Below, piece after piece: positions 55,187 to 64,000 of a stretch of DNA of 64,000 bases (the first letter of the stretch is position 1; every line of letters starts with the position of its first letter). The stretch lies in NCBI GenBank assembly GCA_937995825.1, contig CALKJO010000016.1, positions 268,370-332,369 on the forward strand, given 5' to 3'. The translations under genes and the position numbers were made by a program. The stretch is from an uncultured Anaerolineae bacterium. Its GTDB lineage: Bacteria > Chloroflexota > Anaerolineae > Aggregatilineales > Phototrophicaceae. Under the pieces are notes generated by a model, which was given only the letters and a program-made list of their open reading frames with translations, did not search any database and was not told the DNA's origin.

Positions 55187-56685
55187 CTCCGATTAAAATA
55201 AGCGAATAAAGCGCTTAGGATCGCCGCTCTGACCGGATAGTGCGGCGTGTACAAGCATTTTCCGATCCAAAGCGGCTCATAGCGTTCGTCGTTGAACCGC
55301 TTCATGAGGAAGGTAGCGGCGTTTTGCAGCACGAAAGCGTCCACCTGCTCAACGTATTCATCCCAGTAGAGCAGCCCCAAAAGACAGTAAGCGGTTTCTT
55401 CGGGCGTCGAGGCATCATAGTAGCCCCAGCCGCCATCGGCGCGCTGCGTCCGCAGAATCCATTTGAAACGTGAATACGCCAGTCCGTCATCGATGCCGTG
55501 CAGCGCGCTGAGCGCGGTGCTGTTGACATAGTACGGGCTGGCGTGCCATTTATCCCACCAGAACGAGCCGTTGCCATCATGCTGATAGAGCGCGCTGACC
55601 AGCTTTTTGACCCACAGATCGTGCTTCGGGTGTTCATGGCAGTGGCGCACCACCGAGAGCAGGCGCACCATCGCGCTCAGCGAGGGATTCGTCTCCCCAA
55701 TGTGGCAGGCGAAATGATCCTCCATCTCGAAATGGGCGAACACGTCTGCGTTCACATCGAATCCGCCCCAGCGCAGCGCGGAGAAGGCTGCCGCCGTATC
55801 GTCCACATCGGAGACCAGGCGGTACGACGAGAAGCTGACGCCGTGTGCAGGCGACCATGCCCCCGCCAGCGTCGCCAGAGCGCGCTGCACCGCTGGATCG
55901 TCCGGCGTGATCGCGCCGACGCTCCTGAGCAGATTGATCGTCCAGGCGGCTTCGAAGGTGTCGATAGGCAGGACATGCGGAGTCGCGCCCGTGCCTTCGG
56001 CTGCAATGATTTGGCGCAGATAGGTTATTGCCCTCGGCTCATGCTGATGCAGCAGCAGCGCCGCCGTCGCTGACGGCGAAATGCCGACGGAATGGTTGCC
56101 GTCGAGGACTTGATCGCCCGGACGATATGCCCTGTGGAGCGCATCGAACGAGAAGATCAACAAGGTGTCGCGCCAGGGCCGCTGAGGATTGTTAAGAAAA
56201 TGATGGACGCGCTGGTTGTACTTATCGGCATAGCGGCTTGGCGGCATTGGCACGTCCAAGCCAAGCGCCGTCGCTTCCTGCGCGAGACCAGCAGAAAGCG
56301 CTGGAAAGCCGATGGTGTCGCTGTCATCGCGCCCCAGTCGTCCGACATACTGCCAGAGCGCCTGCTCACCGCGCTGGATGCGGCGGCGGTCGCCCGGCTG
56401 ATCGCCCACTTCCGCCAGTGCGACAATCGCGGCGAGCGTGGAGATGAAGCGGTCATGGTAATGAAGCAGATTCGCGCCCCACGTCCCATCTTCATGCTGG
56501 TGGCGGCGCAGCCACTCCACCGAGGCTTCAAAGCCGAGCCCGGGATAGCGCAGGGCAAGGCGAGCTGACCAGGCGGTATCATAGGCGGTTCCATCGGTGA
56601 GCCCGCCGCCAATCGCCTGCATGAGCTTATCGATCTCCGTCTGCAAGAAGGTTCTCTCACGAATATATCTCAGCGAAACCGCCAT
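55180..56685 (-). CDS. Class II diterpene cyclase (Rv3377c/copalyl- or halimadienyl-diphosphate synthase-like)
   Basis: TAYDTAWSARL, DGTWGANLLHYHDRFISTLAAIVAL, DxDD motif VSDVDDTAAAFSAL, FWWDKWHASPYY, WILRTQRADGGWGYYDASTPEETAYCLLGL, EPLWIGKCLY. Confidence 0.9.
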   Translation of the reverse strand: MAVSLRYIRERTFLQTEIDKLMQAIGGGLTDGTAYDTAWSARLALRYPGLGFEASVEWLRRHQHEDGTWGANLLHYHDRFISTLAAIVALAEVGDQPGDRRRIQRGEQALWQYVGRLGRDDSDTIGFPALSAGLAQEATALGLDVPMPPSRYADKYNQRVHHFLNNPQRPWRDTLLIFSFDALHRAYRPGDQVLDGNHSVGISPSATAALLLHQHEPRAITYLRQIIAAEGTGATPHVLPIDTFEAAWTINLLRSVGAITPDDPAVQRALATLAGAWSPAHGVSFSSYRLVSDVDDTAAAFSALRWGGFDVNADVFAHFEMEDHFACHIGETNPSLSAMVRLLSVVRHCHEHPKHDLWVKKLVSALYQHDGNGSFWWDKWHASPYYVNSTALSALHGIDDGLAYSRFKWILRTQRADGGWGYYDASTPEETAYCLLGLLYWDEYVEQVDAFVLQNAATFLMKRFNDERYEPLWIGKCLYTPHYPVRAAILSALFAYFNRRW

Positions 56686-56815
56686 TGCCTGTTCCTATTT
56701 CAGTAAGAAAATGTCGCCTCACTCAATGATGACCTCTAATATTAAATAAATTGTAAAATCCGCATAAAGATCAGTTGAAATATTTTTCGAAATCCTTGAT
56801 AGAAACATTGGTTGT

Positions 56816-56832
56816 TTATTTATAATAAATAA
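56816..56832. promoter_or_regulatory. Perfect AT-rich palindrome upstream of the diterpene-type operon, candidate operator
   Basis: TTATTTAT-A-ATAAATAA, 17 nt perfect dyad in an AT-rich gap inside a GC-rich region. Confidence 0.3.
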
Positions 56833-56852
56833 TTTCAGCTAAGAACTGGGTT

Positions 56853-57242
56853 TTACATCTGCGACCGCGACGCTTGGGCGATTACATCCGCAAAGAGCGA
56901 CGGCGGCTGCATGGCGCGCTGGGCAGCGGTGAATGTGCGCACGTCAGCGAGCGCTTTTTGGTAGGCTTCGAGAAGGTCAGAGTCACTTCCTTTGTGTCGT
57001 CGGAGAGTCTGGGCAGCGCACGCGGCGCATCCGCGCATCGCGCGGTAGCTGTCCGTTTCGCAGGACGCGCATCCATCCAGCCGCGCTATCAGCAGCATCA
57101 GCGCGAGGGTTTCCTCGTGCAGCTCCGGCAGCGTCATCACCCGTTCGACCAGCGACTGCCATTGTGCGCCGCGCAGCTTACGCAGCGTTGGGATCAGATG
57201 ATGCGGGAAAAAGAGGGCATTATTGGCATACATGCGTTTCAC
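56853..57242 (-). CDS. Small cysteine-containing hypothetical protein
   Basis: LDGCASCETDSYRAMRGCAACAAQTLRRHKGSD (CX2CX10CX2C); no family assigned. Confidence 0.6.
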   Translation of the reverse strand: MKRMYANNALFFPHHLIPTLRKLRGAQWQSLVERVMTLPELHEETLALMLLIARLDGCASCETDSYRAMRGCAACAAQTLRRHKGSDSDLLEAYQKALADVRTFTAAQRAMQPPSLFADVIAQASRSQM

Positions 57243-57367
57243 CGTGACACGTTGTTATGTTATGCTTATTCTGCGCATGAACAGCACCGCCATCTGCGGG
57301 ATAATTGTCCTAATCATAAGCAGATAATGTGAAAAACAGCTGACAAACATAGCATAGCATAAAGCCG

Positions 57368-58558
57368 ATGTCTGTATCCATCACAAAACTTTACACAATT
57401 TATAATGTTTGCGCCGCGCTGCTGCTGGCGGGCTGCGCATCGGGAGCGGTTGTATTCGCGCCAACTCCGCCGCCGCCCGACTCCTCACCGCAGCGCTACA
57501 CCCATCCCAGCGCCGCCTTCAGCGTCTCCGTGCCGAGCGACTGGGCGCTGACCGAGCGCTACACGACAACGCTGGCGTCAGCGGCATTCTCGCCGCCCGG
57601 CGCAGCCTTTCCTGCCGCCGCTTTCGCCGTCGTCAACCTGGGCGATCCGGTCGATGAGGCGGGATTCGCTGCGCTGCTGGAGCGCTATCAGACTGAGATT
57701 CGCCCCGATGTCGCCGAATATACCGAGCAAAACCGAACCGCCATGGGCGATGGAAGCTGGCGTTTCACAGGACGCCGGATCATCGCTGGCGAGAGCGGGC
57801 AGACAGTGAACACATTCATTCAGCGGTCAGGGGCGCTGATCGGCATCGCCGAGATCGTGCTGCCGGAGTCGGGCGAGCTGCAAACCCTGCTGAGCGTGGT
57901 CAATTCGTTCACGCTCAACGGTGCGGGCGCGCTTCAGCCCTCCGATCTGACTCAGCTCGCCTTCGCCCGCCCAACCCCTTACATGATCCTGCATGTCGCC
58001 ACCTGGACGACGCCAGCCGGCGCATTTTTCATCACCGGCGAAGTTGCCAACTACAGCGACAAGGACGCGGTCGATCTGCCTGTTGAGGCGGGGTTGATCG
58101 CGGCGGACGGACGCCAGATCGCCGGCGCAGTCGATAGGGTAATGGGGCTGCACCTGCCTCCAGGCGGCTTCGCGCCCTTCAGCCTGCGGTTCGGAGCGCG
58201 TCCAGCGGAGGCGGTCTCCTTTCAGCTTCGCGTCGGCGGCGCAGGCTGGCAGCCAACCGACGAGGATGCTTTTATCAGCGGCGAAGCGCTCGACTGGACG
58301 GACAGCTCGCGCTTCGACACCTTCGGCAGGCTGGTGATCGATGGAGTTGTGACCAATGCCGGCGCGGAAACGGCGCGGAATGTGCGGGCAGTTGCCACCA
58401 TTTTCGACGCGGGCGGGCTGGTGATCGGCGCGGGATGGGACGATCTGGATGCAGCGGCGCTTGCGCCTGGGGAGAGCGCGCCGTTTGAAATCCTGATCCC
58501 AGAGACCGGCGGCGATCCCATCAATTACATCGTCACGGTGGCGGCGCGCCGATTCTAA
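57368..58558 (+). CDS. Lipoprotein, unknown function, with FxLYD-like C-terminal region
   Basis: Lipobox ALLLAGCASG; beta-rich C-terminus with DGVVTNAGAETARNVRAVATIFDAGGLVIG. Confidence 0.7.
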   Translation: MSVSITKLYTIYNVCAALLLAGCASGAVVFAPTPPPPDSSPQRYTHPSAAFSVSVPSDWALTERYTTTLASAAFSPPGAAFPAAAFAVVNLGDPVDEAGFAALLERYQTEIRPDVAEYTEQNRTAMGDGSWRFTGRRIIAGESGQTVNTFIQRSGALIGIAEIVLPESGELQTLLSVVNSFTLNGAGALQPSDLTQLAFARPTPYMILHVATWTTPAGAFFITGEVANYSDKDAVDLPVEAGLIAADGRQIAGAVDRVMGLHLPPGGFAPFSLRFGARPAEAVSFQLRVGGAGWQPTDEDAFISGEALDWTDSSRFDTFGRLVIDGVVTNAGAETARNVRAVATIFDAGGLVIGAGWDDLDAAALAPGESAPFEILIPETGGDPINYIVTVAARRF

Positions 58559-58656
58559 CCAACTGACAACGATTACAGCGAAGCGCAGCCGGTATAATCA
58601 GAGCATGACAGGCGCGCATCCCCTCTCATTGAGCGCGCTGACACTGAGGACGCGGT

Positions 58657-59415
58657 ATGGCGCGTGTGATTCTTCTTGGCACGGCGGCGGCGGTCTCCGA
58701 CGCTGAACACGACAACACGCATTTTCTTCTGGTTGGGGACAGCGGCACGCCAATCTTGGTGGACTGCGGCAGCAATCCGCTTGGAAAGATGCATAAGCTG
58801 GGCATTCCAGACGATACCCTTCAGGATGTCATCCTCACGCATTTCCACCCCGATCATGTCTCCGGCTTTCCCAACATGCTGATGCAGCTCTGGCTGCTGG
58901 GCAGACAAAAGCCGCTGCGTTTATACGGGCTGAATCACTGTATCAACCGGGTCGAGGACATGATGATCATGTTTGCGTGGGACACCTGGCCCGATTTCTT
59001 CCCCGTCCCGCCGCACCGTGTGCTTGAGCGCAGCGGCGCGCCTGTCCTCGAAAACGACGATTTACGCATCATCGCCTACCCGACTCGCCATTTTATCCCC
59101 ACCATCGGCTTACGCATCGAAAATAAGCATAACGGGCGCATCCTCGCCTATTCGTGCGACACTGAGCCGATCCCGGCGATTATCGATATCGCGCGCGGCG
59201 CAGACATCCTGATTCATGAGGCGGCGGGCGAGGGGTTCGGGCATTCGAGCGCGCGGCAGGCAGGCGAAATCGCAACCAAGGCGGGCGCAAAGTCGCTCTA
59301 TCTGATTCATTATCAGGTGTGGAACACCGACCCAACGCCGCTGGTGACAGAAGCTGCACAGACTTATTCGGGTCCGGTAGCGCTGTGTCACGATTACGAC
59401 GAATACGAATTCTGA
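58657..59415 (+). CDS. MBL-fold metallo-hydrolase (RNase Z-like)
   Basis: MARVILLGTAAAVSD, ILTHFHPDHVSGFPNML, LIHEAAGEGFGHSSARQAGEIATKAGAKSLYLIHYQ. Confidence 0.9.
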   Translation: MARVILLGTAAAVSDAEHDNTHFLLVGDSGTPILVDCGSNPLGKMHKLGIPDDTLQDVILTHFHPDHVSGFPNMLMQLWLLGRQKPLRLYGLNHCINRVEDMMIMFAWDTWPDFFPVPPHRVLERSGAPVLENDDLRIIAYPTRHFIPTIGLRIENKHNGRILAYSCDTEPIPAIIDIARGADILIHEAAGEGFGHSSARQAGEIATKAGAKSLYLIHYQVWNTDPTPLVTEAAQTYSGPVALCHDYDEYEF

Positions 59416-59452
59416 AACAAGCGGGGGAGACCATCCTGCTTGTGGTCTGCCT

Positions 59453-60463
59453 TTAGACGGCTTCCGTCGTCTTCTTACTGGAGGCAATCGGCGCGTCGCG
59501 CTGCTCATCTTCGATCACCTGCAGGCGGTCGGCGCGCTCACCCAGCCAGTTGATCGCCATCAGCGCCGCCGCGCAGCCCTGACCCGCCGCCGTGATCGCC
59601 TGGCGGAAGATATCGTCATGAATTTCCCCACCGGCAAACACGCCCTCAACATTAGTGCGCATGTGGTTGTCCACAATGACATAGCCTGCCGCGTCGGTGC
59701 TGAGCTGTCCGTTGAAGACCTTGCTGTTCGGGTCATAGCCGATGAAGATGAACACGCCGTCAATCGGCTTTTCGCTCACCTCGCCCGTCTTGACATTTCG
59801 CAGTCTGACCGCGCGCACTGCGCCGGTTTCAGAACTGCCCAGGATTTCATCGATCACCGTGTTATAGATGAAGCCGATCTTGTCGTTGGCAAATGCCCGG
59901 TGCTGCAGCGCGGTGGAGGCGCGCAGCGTGTCGCGGCGATGGACTATCGTCACCGAGCTGGCAAAGCGCGTCAGAAAGATCGCCTCCTGAAGCGCCGAGT
60001 CGCCGCCGCCAACGACGATGATGTCCTTGTTGCGGAAGAACCAGCCATCGCAGGTCGCGCAGTAGCTGACGCCGCGCCCGGTGAACTCTACTTCCCCTGG
60101 CACATTCAGCTTGCGCGGACTTGCACCGATGGTCACCACCACGCTGTCCGCCAGATATTCGCGGCTCTGGGTTTTGACCCGGAAGGGCGATCCGCTGGTG
60201 AAATCGACTTCCGTCACCAGGTCATAGTCGAACTGCGCGCCGAAGCGCTCCGCCTGCGCCTGCATCCGAGCGGTCAGCTCTGGTCCTTCGATGCCGTCAG
60301 GGAAACCTGGGAAATTGTCCACGTCATGCGTGGTGGCGATCTGCCCGCCCACCTGCATTCCAGTGATGACCACCGTGCTCAGCTGCGCCCGCGCCGTATA
60401 AAGCGCCGCCGTCAGACCCGCCGGACCCGAACCGATGACCACCACCCGCACTTTCTTCACCAT
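59453..60463 (-). CDS. trxB: Thioredoxin-disulfide reductase
   Basis: VVIGSGPAGLTAALYTARA, SYCATCDGWFFRNKDIIVVGGGDSALQEAIFL, GVFAGGEIHDDIFRQAITAAGQGCAAAL. Confidence 0.93.
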   Translation of the reverse strand: MVKKVRVVVIGSGPAGLTAALYTARAQLSTVVITGMQVGGQIATTHDVDNFPGFPDGIEGPELTARMQAQAERFGAQFDYDLVTEVDFTSGSPFRVKTQSREYLADSVVVTIGASPRKLNVPGEVEFTGRGVSYCATCDGWFFRNKDIIVVGGGDSALQEAIFLTRFASSVTIVHRRDTLRASTALQHRAFANDKIGFIYNTVIDEILGSSETGAVRAVRLRNVKTGEVSEKPIDGVFIFIGYDPNSKVFNGQLSTDAAGYVIVDNHMRTNVEGVFAGGEIHDDIFRQAITAAGQGCAAALMAINWLGERADRLQVIEDEQRDAPIASSKKTTEAV

Positions 60464-60475
60464 CTCAACAGCCTC

Positions 60476-60730
60476 TCATTCGTTCCGATTTACGCTGTCC
60501 GCCAGCATATCCGCCTTGAGCATCGCCACCAAGAATTCAAATTCCTCGCGGCAGTCGCGGCAGCAGCGTATATGTTCCTCCACCGCGGGGAGCAGCTCAG
60601 CGGTGTTCGCCCCCTGTGCAACTAGCTCCGCTAAGCATTCAAACTGCTTGGCGCAGGTCTCACAGTCGATCATCGTATCCAGATGGGTGTTGAAGATCAG
60701 ATCGATCAGCACCCGCAGTTTGTCGTCCAC
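60476..60730 (-). CDS. Zinc-binding (ZAS/zf-HC2-type) anti-sigma factor, no TM
   Basis: HIRCCRDC = HX3CX2C motif plus upstream CETC; directly follows sigma gene. Confidence 0.75.
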   Translation of the reverse strand: MDDKLRVLIDLIFNTHLDTMIDCETCAKQFECLAELVAQGANTAELLPAVEEHIRCCRDCREEFEFLVAMLKADMLADSVNRNE

Positions 60731-60808
60731 GTTGTTTTATCACACTTTGCGACTGCATCATACATCAAGACGAGGATATCATGCATGATCTTACCGAGAG
60801 CGCGCCGC

Positions 60809-61462
60809 TTACTCCCGAAACAGATTCATGACGTATTCTGGGCTTAAGCCCTGCTGTTCCAGCGTTGCGCGCAGCTTGCGGCGGGCATCGTGCAGCAGCT
60901 TGTAAAGGGCATTGCGGTTGGTATTCATCTGATCAGCCAGCACCTCCAGCGGGACGCCGCGCAGCGCATGGGCGATCAACGCCTGATACTGGCGCTCAGT
61001 CAGCGCCGAACGCAGTGCCGCGTTGATCTTGTCCAGGGCATCGCTGCGTTCGGCGGCGCGTTCTGGCGAGACCGGCGGCGCGCCGGCGACCGGATTGGCA
61101 TTCAGCGGGAGCAGATCGCCTTCGGCGGTGATCTCATCCAGGCTGAAGTTTTTATAGCGGGTGCGCCGCAAGTCGCTGATCGCCAAGCGCACAGCAATGC
61201 GCGCCGCCCAAGTAGTGAACAGGCTGTCGCCGCGAAAGCTGTCGAGATTATCCAGCACGCGCAGCGTGGCATCCTGGGCTAAATCCTGCGCCATCTGGGT
61301 CAGCTCATGACTAGAAAGCCCGCTGAGATCGCTGCGTTCGCGGCTCAAGTAGTAATAAATGCCGCGCTGGAGCCGCATTTGTAAATCTTGCAGCGCGTCC
61401 GCTTGGCGCTCAGAGGTGCTGCTGAGGTCTGCAATCCAATCGTCATTGGTGCGTTCGGTCAT
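60809..61462 (-). CDS. ECF-type sigma-70 family RNA polymerase sigma factor
   Basis: DLAQDATLRVLDNLDSFRGDSLFTTWAARIAVRLAISDLRR (sigma2) and LTERQYQALIAHALRGVPLEVLADQMNTNRNALYKLLHDARRKLR (sigma4); start ATG at 61462 preferred. Confidence 0.9.
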   Translation of the reverse strand: MTERTNDDWIADLSSTSERQADALQDLQMRLQRGIYYYLSRERSDLSGLSSHELTQMAQDLAQDATLRVLDNLDSFRGDSLFTTWAARIAVRLAISDLRRTRYKNFSLDEITAEGDLLPLNANPVAGAPPVSPERAAERSDALDKINAALRSALTERQYQALIAHALRGVPLEVLADQMNTNRNALYKLLHDARRKLRATLEQQGLSPEYVMNLFRE

Positions 61463-61542
61463 AATGCCTGCGTGAGCTTGTTGAGCGGTTAATGATAACA
61501 TGAACCCACGCGACATCGAACGAATTTTTCACGCCTTCAGGC

Positions 61543-62070
61543 TCAGCCTTTGTGCTGTGGAATTTGCATGTAACGCACCAAAATTACCAGCTTGCCCAAT
61601 CGCAGCTCATCGCTGTCGCGCAGCATACGGGGCTGATTGGGAATCAAGCGCGTTCCGTTCAGGAAGGTGTAATTTGCTGCGCCCTTATCGATGATGCTAA
61701 GCGTCCCCTCTTCCTTGCGTATGATCACAGCGTGCTTGCGCGAAACGCCTTTGTTGATGCCGTCATCCTGAGTCAGATCGACATCCGGCTTATCGCCCGT
61801 CTCTGGGTCGATCCGCCCTAGCGTAATGCTCGTAAGTTCGCTGCCGCGAAACGCATATTCCCTGCCTGTGTCGCGAATGCGCAGCACCAGCAGCATCCGA
61901 CGTGGATTAAAGCGCGCCGTTCCCAGGCGGGTGACCGCATCTTCATCGTCGGTGTCGCCAACGTGCGTGGTTGTGCCGAACCGAATTTTCCTGAGCAGGA
62001 TTCCGCAGCGTGAGCAGATGCTCTCCTTCGGATCAATCTTGTATTTCCCGCATGGGCAATCAATCATCAT
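61543..62070 (-). CDS. FHA-domain protein with N-terminal zinc ribbon
   Basis: CPCGKYKIDPKESICSRCG; ITLGRIDPETGDKPDVDLTQDDGINKGVSRKHAVIIRKEEGTLSIIDKGAANYTFLNGTRL. Confidence 0.88.
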   Translation of the reverse strand: MMIDCPCGKYKIDPKESICSRCGILLRKIRFGTTTHVGDTDDEDAVTRLGTARFNPRRMLLVLRIRDTGREYAFRGSELTSITLGRIDPETGDKPDVDLTQDDGINKGVSRKHAVIIRKEEGTLSIIDKGAANYTFLNGTRLIPNQPRMLRDSDELRLGKLVILVRYMQIPQHKG

Positions 62071-62432
62071 GATAACTCCAGACCGATCAATCAATTGAGG
62101 ATGGATGAATATGCTTATCCTATCACAAAAAGGAGGATGATCGTTATATAACTTAATGTTTGTGCCACATGCGGACAATTTTTCAGTTTATTTCTTGAGC
62201 GCTGTTGACATTCAAGCTTGCTGCGATGAGCGAATTGTAACATCAAATTTGTAAATGAAAGTAAGCATTGATGCCAACAAGTAAGCGGGGTCAATCAAGG
62301 AAAGGCTCATGGCGAATTCATCGCATCGCGGCATGAAGCGTTGTATAATAACCTTTGTTATAGTACGGTGACAGGATCAACGACATCCTGTTCCCCTACA
62401 ACAATCGTTCGTGAGGTTCGGAGAACCCGGTT

Positions 62433-64000
62433 GTGAGCAATAAACCTTCTGACTCGCAGAACAATAACGGGAATGGTTCGCCGTTTTCCAACAAGAACGC
62501 CCAGCGAATCTGGCTGGCGCTGGGTGTGGTGGTTCTGCTGGCTTTCATTATCATTTTTGGGCAGCCAAGCAGCGTTCCGCGCGGCAGCACCACCATCACC
62601 CTCGATGATTTCGCCGGCTATCTCCGCGATGGGCGCGTGCAGTCGATCACGGTGCGCGGCGGCACGGATGTTTTTGTGCAGTTGACCAATGGCAATACTG
62701 CCTATTACTACAAAGAGCGCGAGACCGATCTGTTCGCAGCGCTCCAGACCTTCGGCGTCACCAATGATCATTTCCGGCGCGTCGAGTTTTCCGAGCGGCA
62801 AGGGGACAACACCAGCGGGCTGCTGCTTCAGCTTTTAATCGCGGTCGTGCCAACGCTGATTATCGTCTGGCTGCTCTGGCGGATGATGCGTTCGGTGCGC
62901 GGCAGTCAGGATCAGGCGCTCAGCTTCGGGCGCAGCCGCGCGCGCGTCGTCCGCGATATGGAGCGTCCCCAGGTGACCTTTGCAGACGTAGCAGGCTCGG
63001 AAGAGGCGAAGCAGGAACTCGCTGAAGTGGTCGAATTCCTGAAAGAGCCGGAGAAATTCATCCGGCTCGGCGCGCGCATTCCCAAAGGCGTGCTGATGGT
63101 CGGTCCTCCTGGGACGGGCAAAACGCTGATGGCGCGCGCGGTTGCGGGCGAGGCAGGCGTGCCATTCTTCAGCATTTCCGGCTCAGAATTCGTTGAGATG
63201 TTCGTCGGCGTTGGCGCGAGCCGCGTCCGTGACTTATTCGAGCGCGCCAAAGCGGAAGCGCCGTCGATTGTCTTCGTCGATGAGATCGACGCAGTCGGTC
63301 GGCATCGTGGCGCAGGTCTTGGCGGCGGTCATGACGAGCGCGAGCAAACGCTCAATCAAATTCTCGTCGAGATGGACGGCTTCGAGACCGGCACGAACGT
63401 GATCGTCATCGCTGCGACCAACCGACCGGACATCCTTGATCCGGCGCTTCTACGCCCTGGTCGCTTCGACCGCAAGGTAGTCATGGATAACCCGGATGTC
63501 AAAGGGCGGCTTGAAATTCTCAAGGTTCATGCCAAAGGCAAGCCGCTGGCATCTGATGTCGATCTTGAAGCGATTGCGCGCATCACACCCGGCTTCAGCG
63601 GCGCTGACTTGGAAAACCTGATCAACGAAGCGGCGATCTTGGCAGCGCGCCGCAACAAGAAGTCCATCAGCATGAGCGAAATGCAGGAGAGCATGGAGCG
63701 CGTGGTCATGGGTCCAGAGCGCAAGACCCGCGTGATCAGCGAGAAGGAAAAGGTTCAGATCGCCTATCACGAAGCCGGACACGCGATTTTGCATCACCTG
63801 CTGGACTACGCCAATCCCGTTCATAAGATCACGATTGTCCCACGCGGACGCGCCGGCGGCTACGTCATGTCGCTGCCTGAAACAGATATTTTCCTCAAGA
63901 GCAAGGAACAGTTTGAAGATCAGATTGTGGCTGCAATGGGCGGGCGTGCCGCTGAGGACATTATCTTCAACCAATTCACAACCGGCGCAAGCAGCGATCT
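62433..64000 (+). CDS. ftsH: ATP-dependent zinc metalloprotease FtsH (partial, GTG start, runs off window)
   Basis: [99 protein letters not shown] zinc motif. Confidence 0.96.
   Translation, partial: MSNKPSDSQNNNGNGSPFSNKNAQRIWLALGVVVLLAFIIIFGQPSSVPRGSTTITLDDFAGYLRDGRVQSITVRGGTDVFVQLTNGNTAYYYKERETDLFAALQTFGVTNDHFRRVEFSERQGDNTSGLLLQLLIAVVPTLIIVWLLWRMMRSVRGSQDQALSFGRSRARVVRDMERPQVTFADVAGSEEAKQELAEVVEFLKEPEKFIRLGARIPKGVLMVGPPGTGKTLMARAVAGEAGVPFFSISGSEFVEMFVGVGASRVRDLFERAKAEAPSIVFVDEIDAVGRHRGAGLGGGHDEREQTLNQILVEMDGFETGTNVIVIAATNRPDILDPALLRPGRFDRKVVMDNPDVKGRLEILKVHAKGKPLASDVDLEAIARITPGFSGADLENLINEAAILAARRNKKSISMSEMQESMERVVMGPERKTRVISEKEKVQIAYHEAGHAILHHLLDYANPVHKITIVPRGRAGGYVMSLPETDIFLKSKEQFEDQIVAAMGGRAAEDIIFNQFTTGASSD

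Noticed and set aside
62343-62366. GTATAATAAC-CTTT-GTTATAGTAC imperfect dyad upstream of ftsH
   Set aside because: Only 8 of 10 pairs and AT-rich; could be chance around a -10 box, too weak to report as a feature
1-64000. tRNA/rRNA genes, transposons, prophage or CRISPR arrays
   Set aside because: None recognised by eye; gaps are short and no repeat-spacer pattern or transposase motifs were found. A tRNAscan/Infernal run would be decisive

Overview
The window is GC-rich, gene-dense bacterial chromosome. Protein content (GAF-rich kinases, LutABC, PBP/PP2C cluster, Rv3377c/Rv3378c-like terpene enzymes) suggests Chloroflexota, but this is inference only. I see no rRNA, tRNA, CRISPR array, transposase or prophage. 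Left part (0-28 kb): mainly housekeeping and metabolism, including divergent FtsL/DivIC-like and PBP genes, proB-Uma2-proA, a receiver coupled to a lipid kinase, a CDC48-like AAA ATPase, a PduO-type cobalamin adenosyltransferase, efp, mannonate dehydratase/SMP-30, a split lutA / lutBC locus, PBP1A-PP2C-PBP2, and HerA. Centre (28.8-50.3 kb): one co-directional run of 11 signalling-type ORFs plus a transporter, mostly joined by ATGA/GTGA overlaps. It holds two receivers, five GAF proteins of which the later ones are tandem paralogues, a 2959-aa multi-GAF hybrid histidine kinase, a threonine synthase fused in frame to a response-regulator receiver domain, a soluble histidine kinase and an EamA/DMT transporter. 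Right of this (51.2-56.7 kb, minus strand): what looks like a diterpenoid operon. A class II diterpene cyclase (DVDD motif, Rv3377c-like) is followed by a membrane histidine kinase, two stand-alone receivers, an Rv3378c/cis-prenyltransferase-like protein and a HAD hydrolase, with nearly every junction overlapping. The right end has an MBL hydrolase, a sigma / ZAS-type anti-sigma / trxB operon, an FHA protein and the start of ftsH. The two strongest candidates for undescribed systems are the terpene operon with an embedded two-component system and the ThrC-REC / kinase / DMT module. All family calls come from reading the translations; no searches were run.
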